The notes under the pieces are model-generated. The model worked only from the letters and a program-made list of their open reading frames with translations, did not search any database and had not been told where the DNA came from. Positions 49,190 through 59,155 of a stretch of DNA of 64,000 nucleotides are shown here, piece by piece. Both the position numbers and the translations under genes were made by a program. The stretch comes from Hafnia psychrotolerans. Lineage in GTDB: Bacteria > Pseudomonadota > Gammaproteobacteria > Enterobacterales > Enterobacteriaceae. Where the stretch lies: positions 124,001 to 188,000 of the forward strand of contig NZ_BMFZ01000008.1 of assembly GCF_014639435.1 (NCBI RefSeq), written 5' to 3'. Each line of letters begins with the position of its first letter. Position 1 is the first letter of the stretch.

Positions 49190-50989
49190 TTATTTGCCGT
49201 CTTTACCAACATGGAGAATAGCCAGGAACGCTTCTTGCGGTAGCTCGACATTGCCCACCTGCTTCATGCGCTTCTTACCATCTTTCTGTTTCTGCAACAG
49301 TTTCTTCTTACGGCTCACATCGCCACCGTAACATTTTGCCAATACGTTTTTACGCAATTGCTTCACAGTGGCACGCGCAATGATATGAGCACCAATAGCG
49401 GCCTGAATGGCGATATCAAACTGTTGACGTGGGATAAGCTCCTGCATTTTTTCAACGAGCTGACGCCCACGGGACTGCGAATTACCACGGTGAGTGATCA
49501 GTGCCAGCGCATCGACACGCTCGCCGTTGATCAATACGTCAACACGCACCATGTCTGAGGCCTGGAAGCGTTTAAAATTATAATCCAGCGAAGCATAACC
49601 CCGTGACGTTGACTTCAGACGGTCAAAGAAGTCGAGTACCACTTCTGCCATTGGGATTTCATAGGTCAGCGCGACCTGATTACCGTGATAAACCATGTTG
49701 GTCTGAGTGCCACGCTTTTCGATACAGAGCGTGATAACGCTGCCCAGATATTCCTGCGGCATCAACATGTGACACTCAGCAATAGGCTCACGCAGCTCTT
49801 CGATATTATTCAGTGCTGGCAACTTAGACGGGCTATCAACGTAGATGGTTTCTTTGCTGGTCGTCTCAACTTCGTAAACCACCGTCGGTGCCGTGGTGAT
49901 CAGATCCAGATCGTATTCACGCTCCAGACGCTCCTGAATGATCTCCATGTGCAGCAGACCCAAAAAACCACAGCGGAAGCCGAAGCCCAGTGCAGTAGAA
50001 CTTTCTGGTTCGTAGAACAGGGAGGCATCGTTCAGGCTGAGTTTACCAAGCGCATCACGGAAGTTTTCGTAATCATCGGAACTGACCGGGAACAAACCGG
50101 CATAGACCTGCGGTTTTACTTTCTTAAAACCAGGCAGCGCTTTATCAGCCGGGTGGCGTGACTGAGTGAGCGTATCGCCTACTGGCGCACCGAGGATGTC
50201 TTTAATCGCACAAACCAGCCAGCCAACTTCGCCGCAGCCCAACGAATCACGATCGACACGTTTAGGTGTGAAGATACCAAGTCGATCAGCGTTATAAACC
50301 TGACCGGTACTCATCACTTTGATTTTGTCGCCCTTTTTCATGGTGCCGTTCTTAATACGGACCAGAGAAACGACGCCAAGATAGTTATCAAACCAAGAGT
50401 CAATAATCAGCGCCTGCAATGGTGCTTCAGGATCACCCACTGGCGGCGGAATATCGCGCACCAGACGTTCCAAAATATCAGGTACGCCAACACCGGTTTT
50501 AGCCGAACAGCGCACGGCATCTGTTGCATCAATACCCACGATGTCTTCAATCTCCTGTGCAGCGCGATCAGGATCGGCGGCTGGCAGGTCGATTTTATTA
50601 AGAACGGGTACCACTTCCAGATTCATTTCCATGGCGGTGTAACAGTTTGCCAGAGTCTGGGCTTCAACCCCCTGACCAGCATCGACCACTAACAGCGCAC
50701 CTTCACAGGCGGCGAGTGAACGTGAAACTTCATAAGAGAAGTCGACGTGGCCGGGTGTATCAATGAAATTTAGGTGGTAGATCTCGCCATCTTTAGCTTT
50801 ATAGTCCAGCGTCACACTCTGGGCTTTGATGGTGATCCCTCGCTCGCGTTCCAGATCCATTGAGTCAAGAACTTGCGCTTCCATTTCACGATCGGACAAG
50901 CCGCCGCAGATTTGAATAATACGGTCGGACAGCGTCGACTTGCCGTGGTCAATGTGGGCGATGATGGAAAAATTTCTTATGTTCTTCAT
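49190..50989 (-). CDS. lepA: Elongation factor 4 (LepA)
   Basis: Ribosome-binding GTPase that affects translation initiation and back-translocation. 599 residues, as in E. coli. G motifs [17 protein letters not shown] and NKIDLP are present, and the C-terminal domain ends with the lysine-rich [19 protein letters not shown] typical of LepA. In E. coli rseC lies just upstream; here a 1.2-kb insert separates them. Confidence 0.97.
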   Translation of the reverse strand: MKNIRNFSIIAHIDHGKSTLSDRIIQICGGLSDREMEAQVLDSMDLERERGITIKAQSVTLDYKAKDGEIYHLNFIDTPGHVDFSYEVSRSLAACEGALLVVDAGQGVEAQTLANCYTAMEMNLEVVPVLNKIDLPAADPDRAAQEIEDIVGIDATDAVRCSAKTGVGVPDILERLVRDIPPPVGDPEAPLQALIIDSWFDNYLGVVSLVRIKNGTMKKGDKIKVMSTGQVYNADRLGIFTPKRVDRDSLGCGEVGWLVCAIKDILGAPVGDTLTQSRHPADKALPGFKKVKPQVYAGLFPVSSDDYENFRDALGKLSLNDASLFYEPESSTALGFGFRCGFLGLLHMEIIQERLEREYDLDLITTAPTVVYEVETTSKETIYVDSPSKLPALNNIEELREPIAECHMLMPQEYLGSVITLCIEKRGTQTNMVYHGNQVALTYEIPMAEVVLDFFDRLKSTSRGYASLDYNFKRFQASDMVRVDVLINGERVDALALITHRGNSQSRGRQLVEKMQELIPRQQFDIAIQAAIGAHIIARATVKQLRKNVLAKCYGGDVSRKKKLLQKQKDGKKRMKQVGNVELPQEAFLAILHVGKDGK

Positions 50990-51383
50990 TATAAAGATTT
51001 TCTACCTTGGTATTTCTGAATCATTCGCCATAACAACACAGCGACGGTTTGTAGGTTGGCTGTCTTTCGCCTAAGTCGCAGCATTCTACATGTGGGGACC
51101 GCGAAAACCTAGCCTCCCCGCCACCTAACTGAGCATTATGCCTATCTTCCCATGACGAAATGCAGTGGCGAATGCAATAAGTTGTAAGTAAGTCTTCCTG
51201 ATGACCGTCCCTGTCCCGTAGCACTACTCATTGAGTGACAAGACTTTAGGAAAATGCTCATTTACTCACCAGCGAAATAAACTTTAAATAGCTGTTATAA
51301 AAGAATTTATTTCGAGTCTATTTCAGTTTCTTTGAGTGCTTGTTTCACCTTACTTTTCTCAATACGGTCACAAGGTTAGCATC
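50990..51383. other. Intergenic stretch upstream of lepA and the unknown membrane-protein gene
   Basis: A 394-bp divergent region, AT-rich toward its right end. It must contain the lepA promoter (in E. coli lepA is expressed from promoters upstream) and the promoter of the unknown gene. A 67-codon minus frame at 51021-51224 has no ribosome site or likeness to a known protein. I see no recognisable operator. Confidence 0.5.
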
Positions 51384-52205
51384 ATGATCAATGAAGGACG
51401 GTTGCTCAGTCAGCATGGCTTTGCCAAAGCCAATTCCTGGATCACTATGATTCTTGCTGCGCTATTAATGGTAGGAGGTGCAATAGAGTTCGTATTCCTT
51501 CTTGCTTTGGGAAGAACGGGGAACGATGGACTGCATATTATTACACTGACGGCTATTTTCAGTGTTGGCTTAGGCGTCACTTTATTCCTTCTCCGGCACT
51601 ACACCAAACCTAAACAAATTTATCAATTACATGAAAATGGCATATTGGTGATTAACGAAAGTGACAAAAAAAATCGTTTTATCCCTTTTGAAAGAATAAC
51701 GGAGATATACCGTTACAGAACCGGTAAATATACCCGAAAAATATTAGACACAATGGCTTTTCGCGAAGGAAATGATAAATACTGGCATCGAATCCCCGCC
51801 AATATCACCCATGCAGAAAGGCTGATTGAAGTCATAAAGAATGAACAACTGATGTCGCGTGGCCCGCAGGCGTTATCTATTCTGGCTAACGATGGGAGTT
51901 TTTCGTTCACATATTTAGCAGCATCAACGTCCAAGCTTCAGCACTTATTCAGAAGTAATCTATTGATGCTAAACGAAAAGAAAATAAGACTCAGTGCACG
52001 CTTTATTACGTCGGATGAGGGGCTATGTATACCTGTTGAAGATATACACTATATTAGCGGGGGAAGTAACAGCCAGATGATCCGTCTACTGGATAGCCAT
52101 GGACGCATTCTTTTCTCCATACTTTATACATCGTTACTCAGCGCCGACCTGTTTATCGCTCTTATTGAGCATATGATCCAAAACCGCATCCCGATAAGGG
52201 ATTAA
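51384..52205 (+). CDS. Unknown two-helix membrane protein with possible PH-like domain
   Basis: 273 residues, unrecognised. Two membrane segments lie near residues 18-43 (SWITMILAALLMVGGAIEFV) and 52-72 (IITLTAIFSVGLGVTLFLL), followed by a mostly beta-stranded soluble part beginning KQIYQLHENGILVINESDKK and PFERITEIYRYRTGKY, which recalls membrane-anchored PH-like domains; a second half (about 165-270) may repeat the fold. The gene is inserted, in opposite direction, between rseC and lepA, which are adjacent in E. coli. It is more AT-rich than its neighbours, suggesting acquisition. AAGG precedes the ATG at 51384; the frame to 51336 is unsupported. Confidence 0.75.
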   Translation: MINEGRLLSQHGFAKANSWITMILAALLMVGGAIEFVFLLALGRTGNDGLHIITLTAIFSVGLGVTLFLLRHYTKPKQIYQLHENGILVINESDKKNRFIPFERITEIYRYRTGKYTRKILDTMAFREGNDKYWHRIPANITHAERLIEVIKNEQLMSRGPQALSILANDGSFSFTYLAASTSKLQHLFRSNLLMLNEKKIRLSARFITSDEGLCIPVEDIHYISGGSNSQMIRLLDSHGRILFSILYTSLLSADLFIALIEHMIQNRIPIRD

Positions 52206-52273
52206 TATAGATTTGGCGACAGATGAATGAAGGTAAAATAGATTTTGCTGGCAATAAATAGACAGGGAGACAC

Positions 52274-52753
52274 TTAGGAAGATATCTGAGGTTTTTCATT
52301 CTGGAAACGCAATGCATCGGGTGGCAGACCAATTTGTAAAATAACAGGCTGATAACCTGACTGATTTTCAAGTCTGGAAGCTAAAATTCGTGCAGCTAAA
52401 AAACCCAGCCCACCTCCCGCGATAGCGCCAATGACTGAATATAAGTCCCCTTGAGTGAGCCATTGCAATAGCCCACCTCCGAGAATCACCCCCAATAACG
52501 GCGTCATGTAAACCAGAAAAGCTGAATATAAAAGACTACCTTCATTGATGCCCAACTCAACTTTTTGGCCGGGTTGAAGTTCTTGCGCGACATTGATCCG
52601 AAGATGATGTTCAGTTTGCGGGCCAAGCTCATTGAGTACGCGCGCGCCGCAGCCAGATCGCGAATGACAGCTGCTACACCCGGCCTGCGTTTCGCAACGA
52701 AGCTTTGCAATACCATCTTGCCACGAAATGACGGTAGCCCACTCTTTCATCAT
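52274..52753 (-). CDS. rseC: SoxR-reducing system / sigma-E factor protein RseC
   Basis: 159-residue inner-membrane protein. A cysteine cluster at the N-terminal soluble part (CETQAGCSSCHSRSGC) and two membrane segments (about 75-95 and 103-123) match RseC/RsxC-regulating proteins. It helps keep SoxR reduced and mildly affects the sigma-E pathway. It is the last gene of rpoE-rseA-rseB-rseC, 21 bases after rseB. Confidence 0.93.
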   Translation of the reverse strand: MMKEWATVISWQDGIAKLRCETQAGCSSCHSRSGCGARVLNELGPQTEHHLRINVAQELQPGQKVELGINEGSLLYSAFLVYMTPLLGVILGGGLLQWLTQGDLYSVIGAIAGGGLGFLAARILASRLENQSGYQPVILQIGLPPDALRFQNEKPQISS

Positions 52754-52774
52754 CTTGATTACCCTACCTTTATT

Positions 52775-53725
52775 TTACTTCGCATCGAAAACAACGCTAT
52801 CAGCAATTCTCTTCGCGGTTGAAGGCGGTAGTTCGCCCACAACGGTAATTTCATTAGCATTGCGGATCTCTGTCTGCACAGTTCTACGCCCTTGCCTGAC
52901 TAACTGCTCAGCAGGTGGGTTGGTGGTGGTATTCACGTTGACAGAGAAACTGAATAGTCCATCAGAATAGAGCCGTGATTCTATCGCGACCGGCATATTA
53001 GGCAAGTGTCTGCGACTACTGGCCACTTCAGTCACGCCATCAGGTAACCATTTAGGCTGCCAATTAAATTTGGTTTGCTCCCCGGCGGGTACTGAAAGCA
53101 CCGGCGGTAATGATGCTTTCTCTAATTTCACCAAAGAGGCTTTCACTGCGTTATCAGCAACGAAGGAGATGATACGAAATTGCTCCAGAGTCTCGCCGTC
53201 ACGATCTTGCAAATCGACCCGAAGAGGTAACTTAGTGGTTTCATCAATCCATATAACATAGCTGAAACGTGTGCTATCGCGCGATACAACCCTAATGACC
53301 TGGCTTAACCGATCAACCACCCGCGCTCTGCCAACGGAAATAAAGTCATAATACTTTGCCAGTCGGGCAAAATCGCTGAACACCAGTGTCGGCAAAGAAT
53401 CAACGATATGATCGCCATTCAAAGTGAAAGGCTGCAGACCGGTTTCGAAATAACTGATGTCTTTGCCGCGTTGAACAATTTCACGACGAGGTCCGTCCAT
53501 GAGGACTAACTGCGCGAGAGGGATATCGTTGGAAAGGGCATGACGATAGCGATAGGAATCTATTCCCTGCTTCGTGATGCTGATAAAGCCGATTTCATAA
53601 TTTAATGACTGGCTCGCCTTACTCATCTCTTGCAATAGTGCCTCGGGCGTGGGTTCCGCCAAGGCAGTCATTGGAGTAAGCAGACTGCCAGTCAGTAAAC
53701 AAAAGACAAACCAAATTTGCTTCAT
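52775..53725 (-). CDS. rseB: Sigma-E regulatory protein RseB
   Basis: 316-residue periplasmic protein with a signal peptide (about 1-23, ending ALA). It binds the periplasmic part of RseA and blocks DegS cleavage; mislocalised LPS releases it. A MucB/RseB lipoprotein-like N-terminal domain (about 25-205) precedes the C-terminal RseA-binding domain. YRYRHALSNDIPLAQLVLMDGPRREIV (in parts YRYRHALSND and LMDGPRREIV) matches E. coli. It overlaps rseA by one base. Confidence 0.94.
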   Translation of the reverse strand: MKQIWFVFCLLTGSLLTPMTALAEPTPEALLQEMSKASQSLNYEIGFISITKQGIDSYRYRHALSNDIPLAQLVLMDGPRREIVQRGKDISYFETGLQPFTLNGDHIVDSLPTLVFSDFARLAKYYDFISVGRARVVDRLSQVIRVVSRDSTRFSYVIWIDETTKLPLRVDLQDRDGETLEQFRIISFVADNAVKASLVKLEKASLPPVLSVPAGEQTKFNWQPKWLPDGVTEVASSRRHLPNMPVAIESRLYSDGLFSFSVNVNTTTNPPAEQLVRQGRRTVQTEIRNANEITVVGELPPSTAKRIADSVVFDAK

Positions 53726-54375
53726 TACTGCGCTTGCATTCCTAAAGACTGATTTCCGGGTACCTGAACAGCAGCCTGCTGCGGTGTAATAGATTCCAAC
53801 TGAAGCTTATCAGAATGCAATCTGCGCTGCAGTTCATAATCCTGCAAAATGGCGTTAATACGTTTACGTTGTTCCTGGACATTTTGCTGACCATTCAGTG
53901 ACGTACTGTCGCTGTTTGGGACACCAAAACTTACCGGTGACGCTTTACCCATCATCGGCAACGTATTAAACGCAGGCGTTTCTGGCGCAACACCGGATGC
54001 ATCTGGCTGGTTGTAGTGCTGCACACCGGCAATCACGGCAAGGGAAACACAGGCTGCAACGCCGACCTGAGTCAGTTGGCTAGCCCATGGGCGAACTTTA
54101 TGCCAGAACGGCATTTTTTCCCACACATTAGGGCGCGGTTGAGATTCAGGAATGGCACCAGGGACCAACTTAGCAGGTTCATTCGCTAATGCAGCCGCTA
54201 CACGATCTGCGATATCCAGATGCACAACATTTCCCATATCACCGCGCATGGTGTCGCGGATCAAGTGATAACTCTGCCAGCTTTGCTGAAGCGTTTTATC
54301 TTCCGAAAGCGAACTCAGCAATTCGGAATCTAAGACTTCACCATCCATCAGAGCGGAAAGCTTTTCTTTCTGCAT
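53725..54375 (-). CDS. rseA: Anti-sigma-E factor RseA
   Basis: 216-residue single-pass inner-membrane protein. The N-terminal cytoplasmic domain (MQKEKLSALMDGEVLDSELL, then WQSYHLIRDTMRGD) binds RpoE; one membrane segment follows (QVGVAACVSLAVIAGVQ, about residues 100-118), then a periplasmic part bound by RseB. DegS and RseP cut it during envelope stress. It follows rpoE by 30 bases. Confidence 0.95.
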   Translation of the reverse strand: MQKEKLSALMDGEVLDSELLSSLSEDKTLQQSWQSYHLIRDTMRGDMGNVVHLDIADRVAAALANEPAKLVPGAIPESQPRPNVWEKMPFWHKVRPWASQLTQVGVAACVSLAVIAGVQHYNQPDASGVAPETPAFNTLPMMGKASPVSFGVPNSDSTSLNGQQNVQEQRKRINAILQDYELQRRLHSDKLQLESITPQQAAVQVPGNQSLGMQAQ

Positions 54376-54405
54376 GTCTAAGTACCCTTCCTGTGTCCGC
54401 TATTG

Positions 54406-54981
54406 TTAGCGCTGAATCAGCGGTTGAACTTTATTATCAATTGCTTCCCTAGCGCGGAAAATACGAGACCTGACCGTGCCAACGGGGCAATCCATGATGG
54501 ACGCTATTTCTTCGTAGCTCATCCCATCTAACTCCCTCAAGGTTATCGCCATGCGAAGATCTTCAGGAAGTGCTTCAATAGTACGGAAAACTATCTGTCT
54601 TAATTCTTCTGACAACATCAAGTTCTCAGGGTTCGAAATTTCTTTTAATGCTCCGCCACTTTCGAAGTTTTCGGCATCGCTGGCATCCACATCACTGGCT
54701 GGCGGGCGGCGCCCTTGAGCCACTAAATAATTTTTCGCTGTGTTGACCGCAATACGGTACAACCACGTGTAAAAAGCACTATCGCCTCGAAATGAATCCA
54801 GTGCACGATATGCCTTAATAAATGATTCCTGAACCACATCAGGCACATCGCCTTGTGGTACATAGCGGGAAACCAAGCTCGCTACTTTATGCTGGTAACG
54901 GATAACCAGTAAATTGAACGATTTCTGATCACCCTTCTGGACCCGCTCAACCAGAACCTGATCGGCTAACTGCTCGCTCAT
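54406..54981 (-). CDS. rpoE: RNA polymerase sigma-E (RpoE)
   Basis: ECF sigma factor of the envelope-stress response, 191 residues as in E. coli. Region 2 has RYQHKVASLVSRYV, DVVQESFIKAYRAL and FYTWLYRIAVNTAKN; region 4 has LRELDGMSYEEIASIMDCPVGTVRSRIFRARE (its core being SYEEIASIMDCPVGTVRSR). The ATG at 54981 (MSEQLADQVLV) is the family start; the frame extends to 55095 through the leader without homology. The only GG-rich ribosome-site candidate, GGGGAG, is 12 bases away, and a leader ORF overlaps the start (ATGA), so coupled translation is likely. Confidence 0.96.
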   Translation of the reverse strand: MSEQLADQVLVERVQKGDQKSFNLLVIRYQHKVASLVSRYVPQGDVPDVVQESFIKAYRALDSFRGDSAFYTWLYRIAVNTAKNYLVAQGRRPPASDVDASDAENFESGGALKEISNPENLMLSEELRQIVFRTIEALPEDLRMAITLRELDGMSYEEIASIMDCPVGTVRSRIFRAREAIDNKVQPLIQR

Positions 54982-55085
54982 TCGAGGTAAAATCTCCCCA
55001 AAACCATCTCCTCGCATAAAGTCGTACTGCCAGCTGCCATGATTATATTCCTGAGCAAGTACTGCTTGGAGTTCACATGAAACAT
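54978..55085 (-). CDS. rseD: rseD-like leader ORF upstream of rpoE
   Basis: A short frame ends in TGA overlapping the rpoE ATG (ATGA). From the ATG at 55085 it encodes 35 residues beginning MFHVNSKQYLLRN and ending EEMVLGRFYLE, with GTGGA 6 bases upstream. An ATG at 55103 (41 residues) and one at 55040 (20 residues, AGGAA upstream) are alternatives; an in-frame stop lies just above 55103. E. coli has a leader ORF, rseD, whose stop overlaps the rpoE start and couples translation under CsrA control. GGA motifs (GAGGAGATGG, GGGGAGA) near the stop fit CsrA sites. Confidence 0.6.
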   Translation of the reverse strand: MFHVNSKQYLLRNIIMAAGSTTLCEEMVLGRFYLE

Positions 55086-55195
55086 TAAGTTCCACATCGC
55101 CATTGTTTTTTATATTGAAGTCTTAAGTCCGTGGCTTTTGCCAGGATGTTTAGGCTAACATGAATTTCCCTCTTCTTCTGCAAACATCATACGTT

Positions 55196-56797
55196 ATGCA
55201 ACCTTCATCTGAATTTGTCAGCGATGTATTGATTATTGGGAGTGGTGCTGCCGGATTGTCTTTGGCTTTACGACTTGCAGACCATTGTACTGTTACTGTA
55301 CTCAGCAAAGGACCTTTAAACGAAGGCTCAACCTTCTACGCTCAGGGAGGCATCGCCGCTGTGTTTGATGAGCAAGACAGCATAGCATCTCACGTAGACG
55401 ACACACTTATCGCTGGTGCCGGATTATGCGATAAAGAAGCTGTTGAATTCATCGCAGGAAATGCGCGCCACTGTGTGCAGTGGTTGATTGACCAGGGCGT
55501 TCTGTTTGACACCGAAACAAACGCCAGCTCGGAGGAACGTTATCACCTGACTCGTGAAGGCGGCCACAGCCATCGGCGCATACTGCATGCTGCTGATGCA
55601 ACGGGTAAAGCAGTTGAGACCACGCTAGTAGGCAAAGCAAGACAACACCCGAATATTTACGTGAAGGAGCGCTATAACGCCGTTGACCTGATCACATCCA
55701 GCAAAATCGGTTTGGCAGGAACGCAACGCGTGGTAGGTGCCTATGTTTGGAACCGCGAGAAAGAACATGTAGAAACGCTGCGAGCAAAAGCGGTGATCCT
55801 CGCCACTGGCGGCGCGGCAAAAGTGTATCAGTACACCACGAACCCCGATATTTCTTCAGGGGACGGCATTGCGATGGCTTGGCGCGCTGGCTGCCGTGTC
55901 GCTAATCTGGAATTCAATCAATTCCATCCCACTTGTTTATACCATCCGCAGGCAAGAAATTTCCTGCTTACTGAAGCGCTGCGCGGCGAAGGTGCCTTCC
56001 TCAAACGCCCAGATGGCAGTCGTTTTATGCCAGATTTCGATCAGCGCGGCGAGTTAGCTCCGCGTGACGTTGTGGCGCGCGCTATTGACCATGAAATGAA
56101 GCGGCTTGGCGCAGACTGCATGTATCTTGATATCAGTCATCGCCCGCCCGAATTCATCATGCAGCATTTCCCGATGATCTATGAAAAGCTGATGTCGCTG
56201 GGGGTTGATCTCACAAAAGAGGCGATACCTATCGTCCCTGCTGCCCACTATACCTGTGGCGGCGTGATGGTTGACCAGCATGGCCGCACCGATCTGGATG
56301 GTCTATATGCTATTGGTGAAGTGAGCTATACCGGCTTGCATGGCGCTAACCGTCTGGCATCAAACTCCCTGTTGGAGTGTCTGGTGTATGGCTGGTCAGC
56401 GGCCGAAGACATCATCAAACGCCTGCCGCACGCTAAGCTGGCAAAGCACGTTCCTCAATGGGATGAAAGTCGGGTCGACAATTCCGATGAACAGGTTGTG
56501 ATTCAACATAACTGGCATGAACTCCGCCTGTTTATGTGGGACTACGTGGGCATTGTACGTACGACCAAGCGACTGGAGCGCGCACTGCGCCGTATCAATA
56601 CCCTGCAGCAGGAAATTGATGAGTACTATGCCAACTTCCGTATTTCCAACAACCTGCTGGAATTGCGCAATCTGGTTCAGGTTGCTGAATTAATTGTCCG
56701 CAGTGCTATGGAACGCAAAGAAAGTCGTGGATTGCACTTCACGCTCGATTACCCTGAGCAGCTAGAAAACCCGCAGCCAACCATCCTTCAACCATAA
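55196..56797 (+). CDS. nadB: L-aspartate oxidase
   Basis: FAD enzyme that oxidises aspartate to iminoaspartate, first step of NAD synthesis. 533 residues. FAD-binding [17 protein letters not shown] lies near residue 14; [30 protein letters not shown] and [10 protein letters not shown] follow, the last containing active-site residues. I choose the ATG at 55196 ([15 protein letters not shown]), which agrees with E. coli in length; the frame to 55160 lacks homology. The ribosome site is weak. It is divergent from the rpoE operon, as in E. coli. Confidence 0.96.
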   Translation: MQPSSEFVSDVLIIGSGAAGLSLALRLADHCTVTVLSKGPLNEGSTFYAQGGIAAVFDEQDSIASHVDDTLIAGAGLCDKEAVEFIAGNARHCVQWLIDQGVLFDTETNASSEERYHLTREGGHSHRRILHAADATGKAVETTLVGKARQHPNIYVKERYNAVDLITSSKIGLAGTQRVVGAYVWNREKEHVETLRAKAVILATGGAAKVYQYTTNPDISSGDGIAMAWRAGCRVANLEFNQFHPTCLYHPQARNFLLTEALRGEGAFLKRPDGSRFMPDFDQRGELAPRDVVARAIDHEMKRLGADCMYLDISHRPPEFIMQHFPMIYEKLMSLGVDLTKEAIPIVPAAHYTCGGVMVDQHGRTDLDGLYAIGEVSYTGLHGANRLASNSLLECLVYGWSAAEDIIKRLPHAKLAKHVPQWDESRVDNSDEQVVIQHNWHELRLFMWDYVGIVRTTKRLERALRRINTLQQEIDEYYANFRISNNLLELRNLVQVAELIVRSAMERKESRGLHFTLDYPEQLENPQPTILQP

Positions 56798-56807
56798 GTC
56801 CATACCT

Positions 56808-56834
56808 AAACAGTGCGAGGGACCGCATTGTTTT
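56808..56834. terminator. Terminator between convergent nadB and trmN
   Basis: AAACAGTGCG (56808-56817) pairs with CGCATTGTTT (56824-56833), with one G-U pair and a 6-base loop, then a short T-run. Confidence 0.6.
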
Positions 56835-56845
56835 AAGCCTACTCT

Positions 56846-57613
56846 TTAATAATTCAGATAGAAGTCTGCAATCAGCGCACGAAATGCCGGGCTGTATACT
56901 CCTTCCCTTTCACGTAAATCCAATTCCTGAAAATCAAATTCAGCAGGCTGACGTGATAGAGTCAGCAGCAACCTGTTCAGCGCTTTGCCTGGGCGATCGC
57001 GCACCGCGAGTCGGCGGACCGTAAACCATCCTTGCTGATGGGCGTTGCATTCCAGCGTCACACCTAACTCATAAGGCAGTACAACGCAAAATACTCCCTG
57101 AGGCATTAGTAGCTTTTCGGCACACTGCAACAACGCGGAGTGGGTGAGTGTTTGGGTATAACGCGCCGTATTACGCGCTTCGTCGCGACAGGCAACAGCA
57201 GATTCAAAATAAGGAGGGTTACTGACGATTAAATCGTAATGGGCCGGATGCGTTTGTGCGACGACATTGATATCCTGAGCAAAGATATTGAGACGTTCCG
57301 TCCAAGGTGAACTCTGAAAATTTTCTTTCGCCTGATCCGCTGCGGGAAGATCTAATTCAACAGCATCAATAGCAACAGCCGCAGAAGTACGCTGCGCCAG
57401 CATAAGAGCAATCAGACCACTGCCAGAACCGATGTCCAGAATACGCGATGCCTGTTCTACTGGAGCCCAAGCGCCCAGTAAGACGCCATCAGTGCCCACT
57501 TTCATCGCGCATCGATCATGGGCAACAAAAAACTGCTTAAAAGTAAAACCATTACGCCGTAAAGGCTGACTCACACTGACGTCTTTCACCACATTATTCA
57601 CCGTTAAAACCAT
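56846..57613 (-). CDS. trmN: tRNA1(Val) (adenine(37)-N6)-methyltransferase
   Basis: YfiC/TrmN6, which methylates A37 of tRNA-Val. About 255 residues. RRNGFTFKQFFVAHDRCAMK and VGTDGVLLGAWAP open the conserved part; SAM motif I is LDIGSGSGLIALMLAQR and the catalytic NPPY occurs in IVSNPPYFES. Start is unsure: ATG 57613 is chosen, a GTG nearer the conserved QPLRRNG would match the E. coli length, and the frame runs to 57661. It is divergent from srmB, as in E. coli. Confidence 0.9.
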   Translation of the reverse strand: MVLTVNNVVKDVSVSQPLRRNGFTFKQFFVAHDRCAMKVGTDGVLLGAWAPVEQASRILDIGSGSGLIALMLAQRTSAAVAIDAVELDLPAADQAKENFQSSPWTERLNIFAQDINVVAQTHPAHYDLIVSNPPYFESAVACRDEARNTARYTQTLTHSALLQCAEKLLMPQGVFCVVLPYELGVTLECNAHQQGWFTVRRLAVRDRPGKALNRLLLTLSRQPAEFDFQELDLREREGVYSPAFRALIADFYLNY

Positions 57614-57749
57614 CAGCGAGACGGTCTGATATTCAAAACTGTCGTAGCATAAGGCAAACATCTGCCAAGGAAAAGCGGTGGTAACCGCTTAAATAGGTGA
57701 AGATCGCGTCTAACACGTCTATAATCGGCGCCCCAAGTAGAGGTAGACC

Positions 57750-59081
57750 ATGACTGTAACCAATTTTTCCGAACTCGAACTCGATGAACGCCTTTTAAAC
57801 GCCCTGAGCGAAAAAGGTTATACCCGCCCGACTGTCATTCAGGCAGAGGCAATTCCGCCTGCAATGGACGGACGCGATGTGTTGGGTTCGGCTCCTACCG
57901 GCACCGGCAAAACAGCCGCTTTCCTGTTGCCTGCATTGCAGCATTTGCTGGATTTCCCGCGTAAGAAATCGGGTCCACCACGAATTCTAATCCTCACGCC
58001 AACGCGTGAATTAGCCATGCAAGTTGCCGACCAGGCTCGCGAACTGGCTAAGCACACCGATCTGGATATCGCGACGATCACCGGCGGTGTGGCATATATG
58101 AACCATGCCGAAGTATTCAGTGAGAATCAGGATATCGTCGTTGCGACAACCGGCCGTTTGCTGCAGTACATCAAGGAAGAAAACTTCGATTGCCGCGCGA
58201 TCGAAACGCTGATCCTTGACGAAGCTGACCGCATGCTGGACATGGGTTTTGCTCAGGATATCGAAACCATTTCTGCTGAAGCCCGCTGGAGGAAACAGAC
58301 GTTGCTGTTCTCTGCAACGCTGGAAGGTGAAGCCATTCGCGAATTCGCCGAGCGCATTCTGACTGAACCGGTAGAAATCGAAGCCGATCCTTCACGCCGC
58401 GAACGCAAAAAAATTCTGCAATGGTACTATCGCGTCGATGATGTTGCGCACAAGACCAAGATGCTGATCCATTTGCTCAAGCAGGAAGACGTCACCAAAT
58501 CAGTGATCTTCGTGCGTAAGCGTGAACGTGTGCATGAACTGGTGGCCTGGCTGCGTGAAGCCGGGATCAACTCCTGCTACCTCGAAGGCGAAATGGTACA
58601 GGTCAAGCGCACAGAAGCGGTGAAGCGTATGGTTGAGGACCGCGTTAACGTGCTGGTTGCTACCGATATCGCCGCCCGTGGCCTGGATATCAACGACATC
58701 AGCCACGTCTTTAACTTCGACCTGCCGCTGACTGCCGATACCTATCTGCACCGCATTGGTCGTACTGGTCGTATGGGCCGTAAAGGCACCGCAATTTCGT
58801 TTGTTGAAGCACATGACCATCTGTTGCTGGGTAAAATCGGCCGTTATCTCAATGAGCCGTTAAAACCCCGCGTCATTGATGAACTGCGTGCGAAAACCAA
58901 AGCACCAAGTGAAAAGACCACCGGTAAACCATCCAAAAAAGTACTGGCGAAGCGTAAAGAAAAGCAAAAAGAAGCTCAGGTCAAGTCTAAGGTGAAAGTG
59001 AAAGTACGTCACCGTGACAGTAAAAACGTGGGCAAACGCCGAGTTAAAACCGAAACTGAAACCAAAGATTCCTCTAAATAA
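57750..59081 (+). CDS. srmB: ATP-dependent RNA helicase SrmB
   Basis: DEAD-box helicase for early 50S assembly. 443 residues. Q motif region ARPTVIQAEAIP-like RPTVIQAEAIPPAMDG, motif I APTGTGKT, motif II DEAD (LILDEADRMLDMGF), motif III SAT and motif VI HRIGRTGRMGRKG are present. The basic C-terminal tail (about 385-443, rich in Lys and Arg) is an RNA-binding extension. AGAGG precedes the ATG. A terminator follows. Confidence 0.97.
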   Translation: MTVTNFSELELDERLLNALSEKGYTRPTVIQAEAIPPAMDGRDVLGSAPTGTGKTAAFLLPALQHLLDFPRKKSGPPRILILTPTRELAMQVADQARELAKHTDLDIATITGGVAYMNHAEVFSENQDIVVATTGRLLQYIKEENFDCRAIETLILDEADRMLDMGFAQDIETISAEARWRKQTLLFSATLEGEAIREFAERILTEPVEIEADPSRRERKKILQWYYRVDDVAHKTKMLIHLLKQEDVTKSVIFVRKRERVHELVAWLREAGINSCYLEGEMVQVKRTEAVKRMVEDRVNVLVATDIAARGLDINDISHVFNFDLPLTADTYLHRIGRTGRMGRKGTAISFVEAHDHLLLGKIGRYLNEPLKPRVIDELRAKTKAPSEKTTGKPSKKVLAKRKEKQKEAQVKSKVKVKVRHRDSKNVGKRRVKTETETKDSSK

Positions 59082-59099
59082 TCTGCTGATTTCATTAAT

Positions 59100-59126
59100 A
59101 AAAAACCGCCTTTCGGCGGTTTTTTT
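59100..59126. terminator. Bidirectional terminator between srmB and grcA
   Basis: CCGCC (59106-59110) pairs with GGCGG (59115-59119), with an A-tract before and a T-tract after; it serves both convergent genes. Confidence 0.9.
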
Positions 59127-59155
59127 ACATCGTACATCTAGTTCTTCCCAGACCC

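Noticed and set aside
51021-51224. 67-codon minus-strand frame upstream of lepA
   Set aside because: No ribosome site, no homology, and composition like random sequence.
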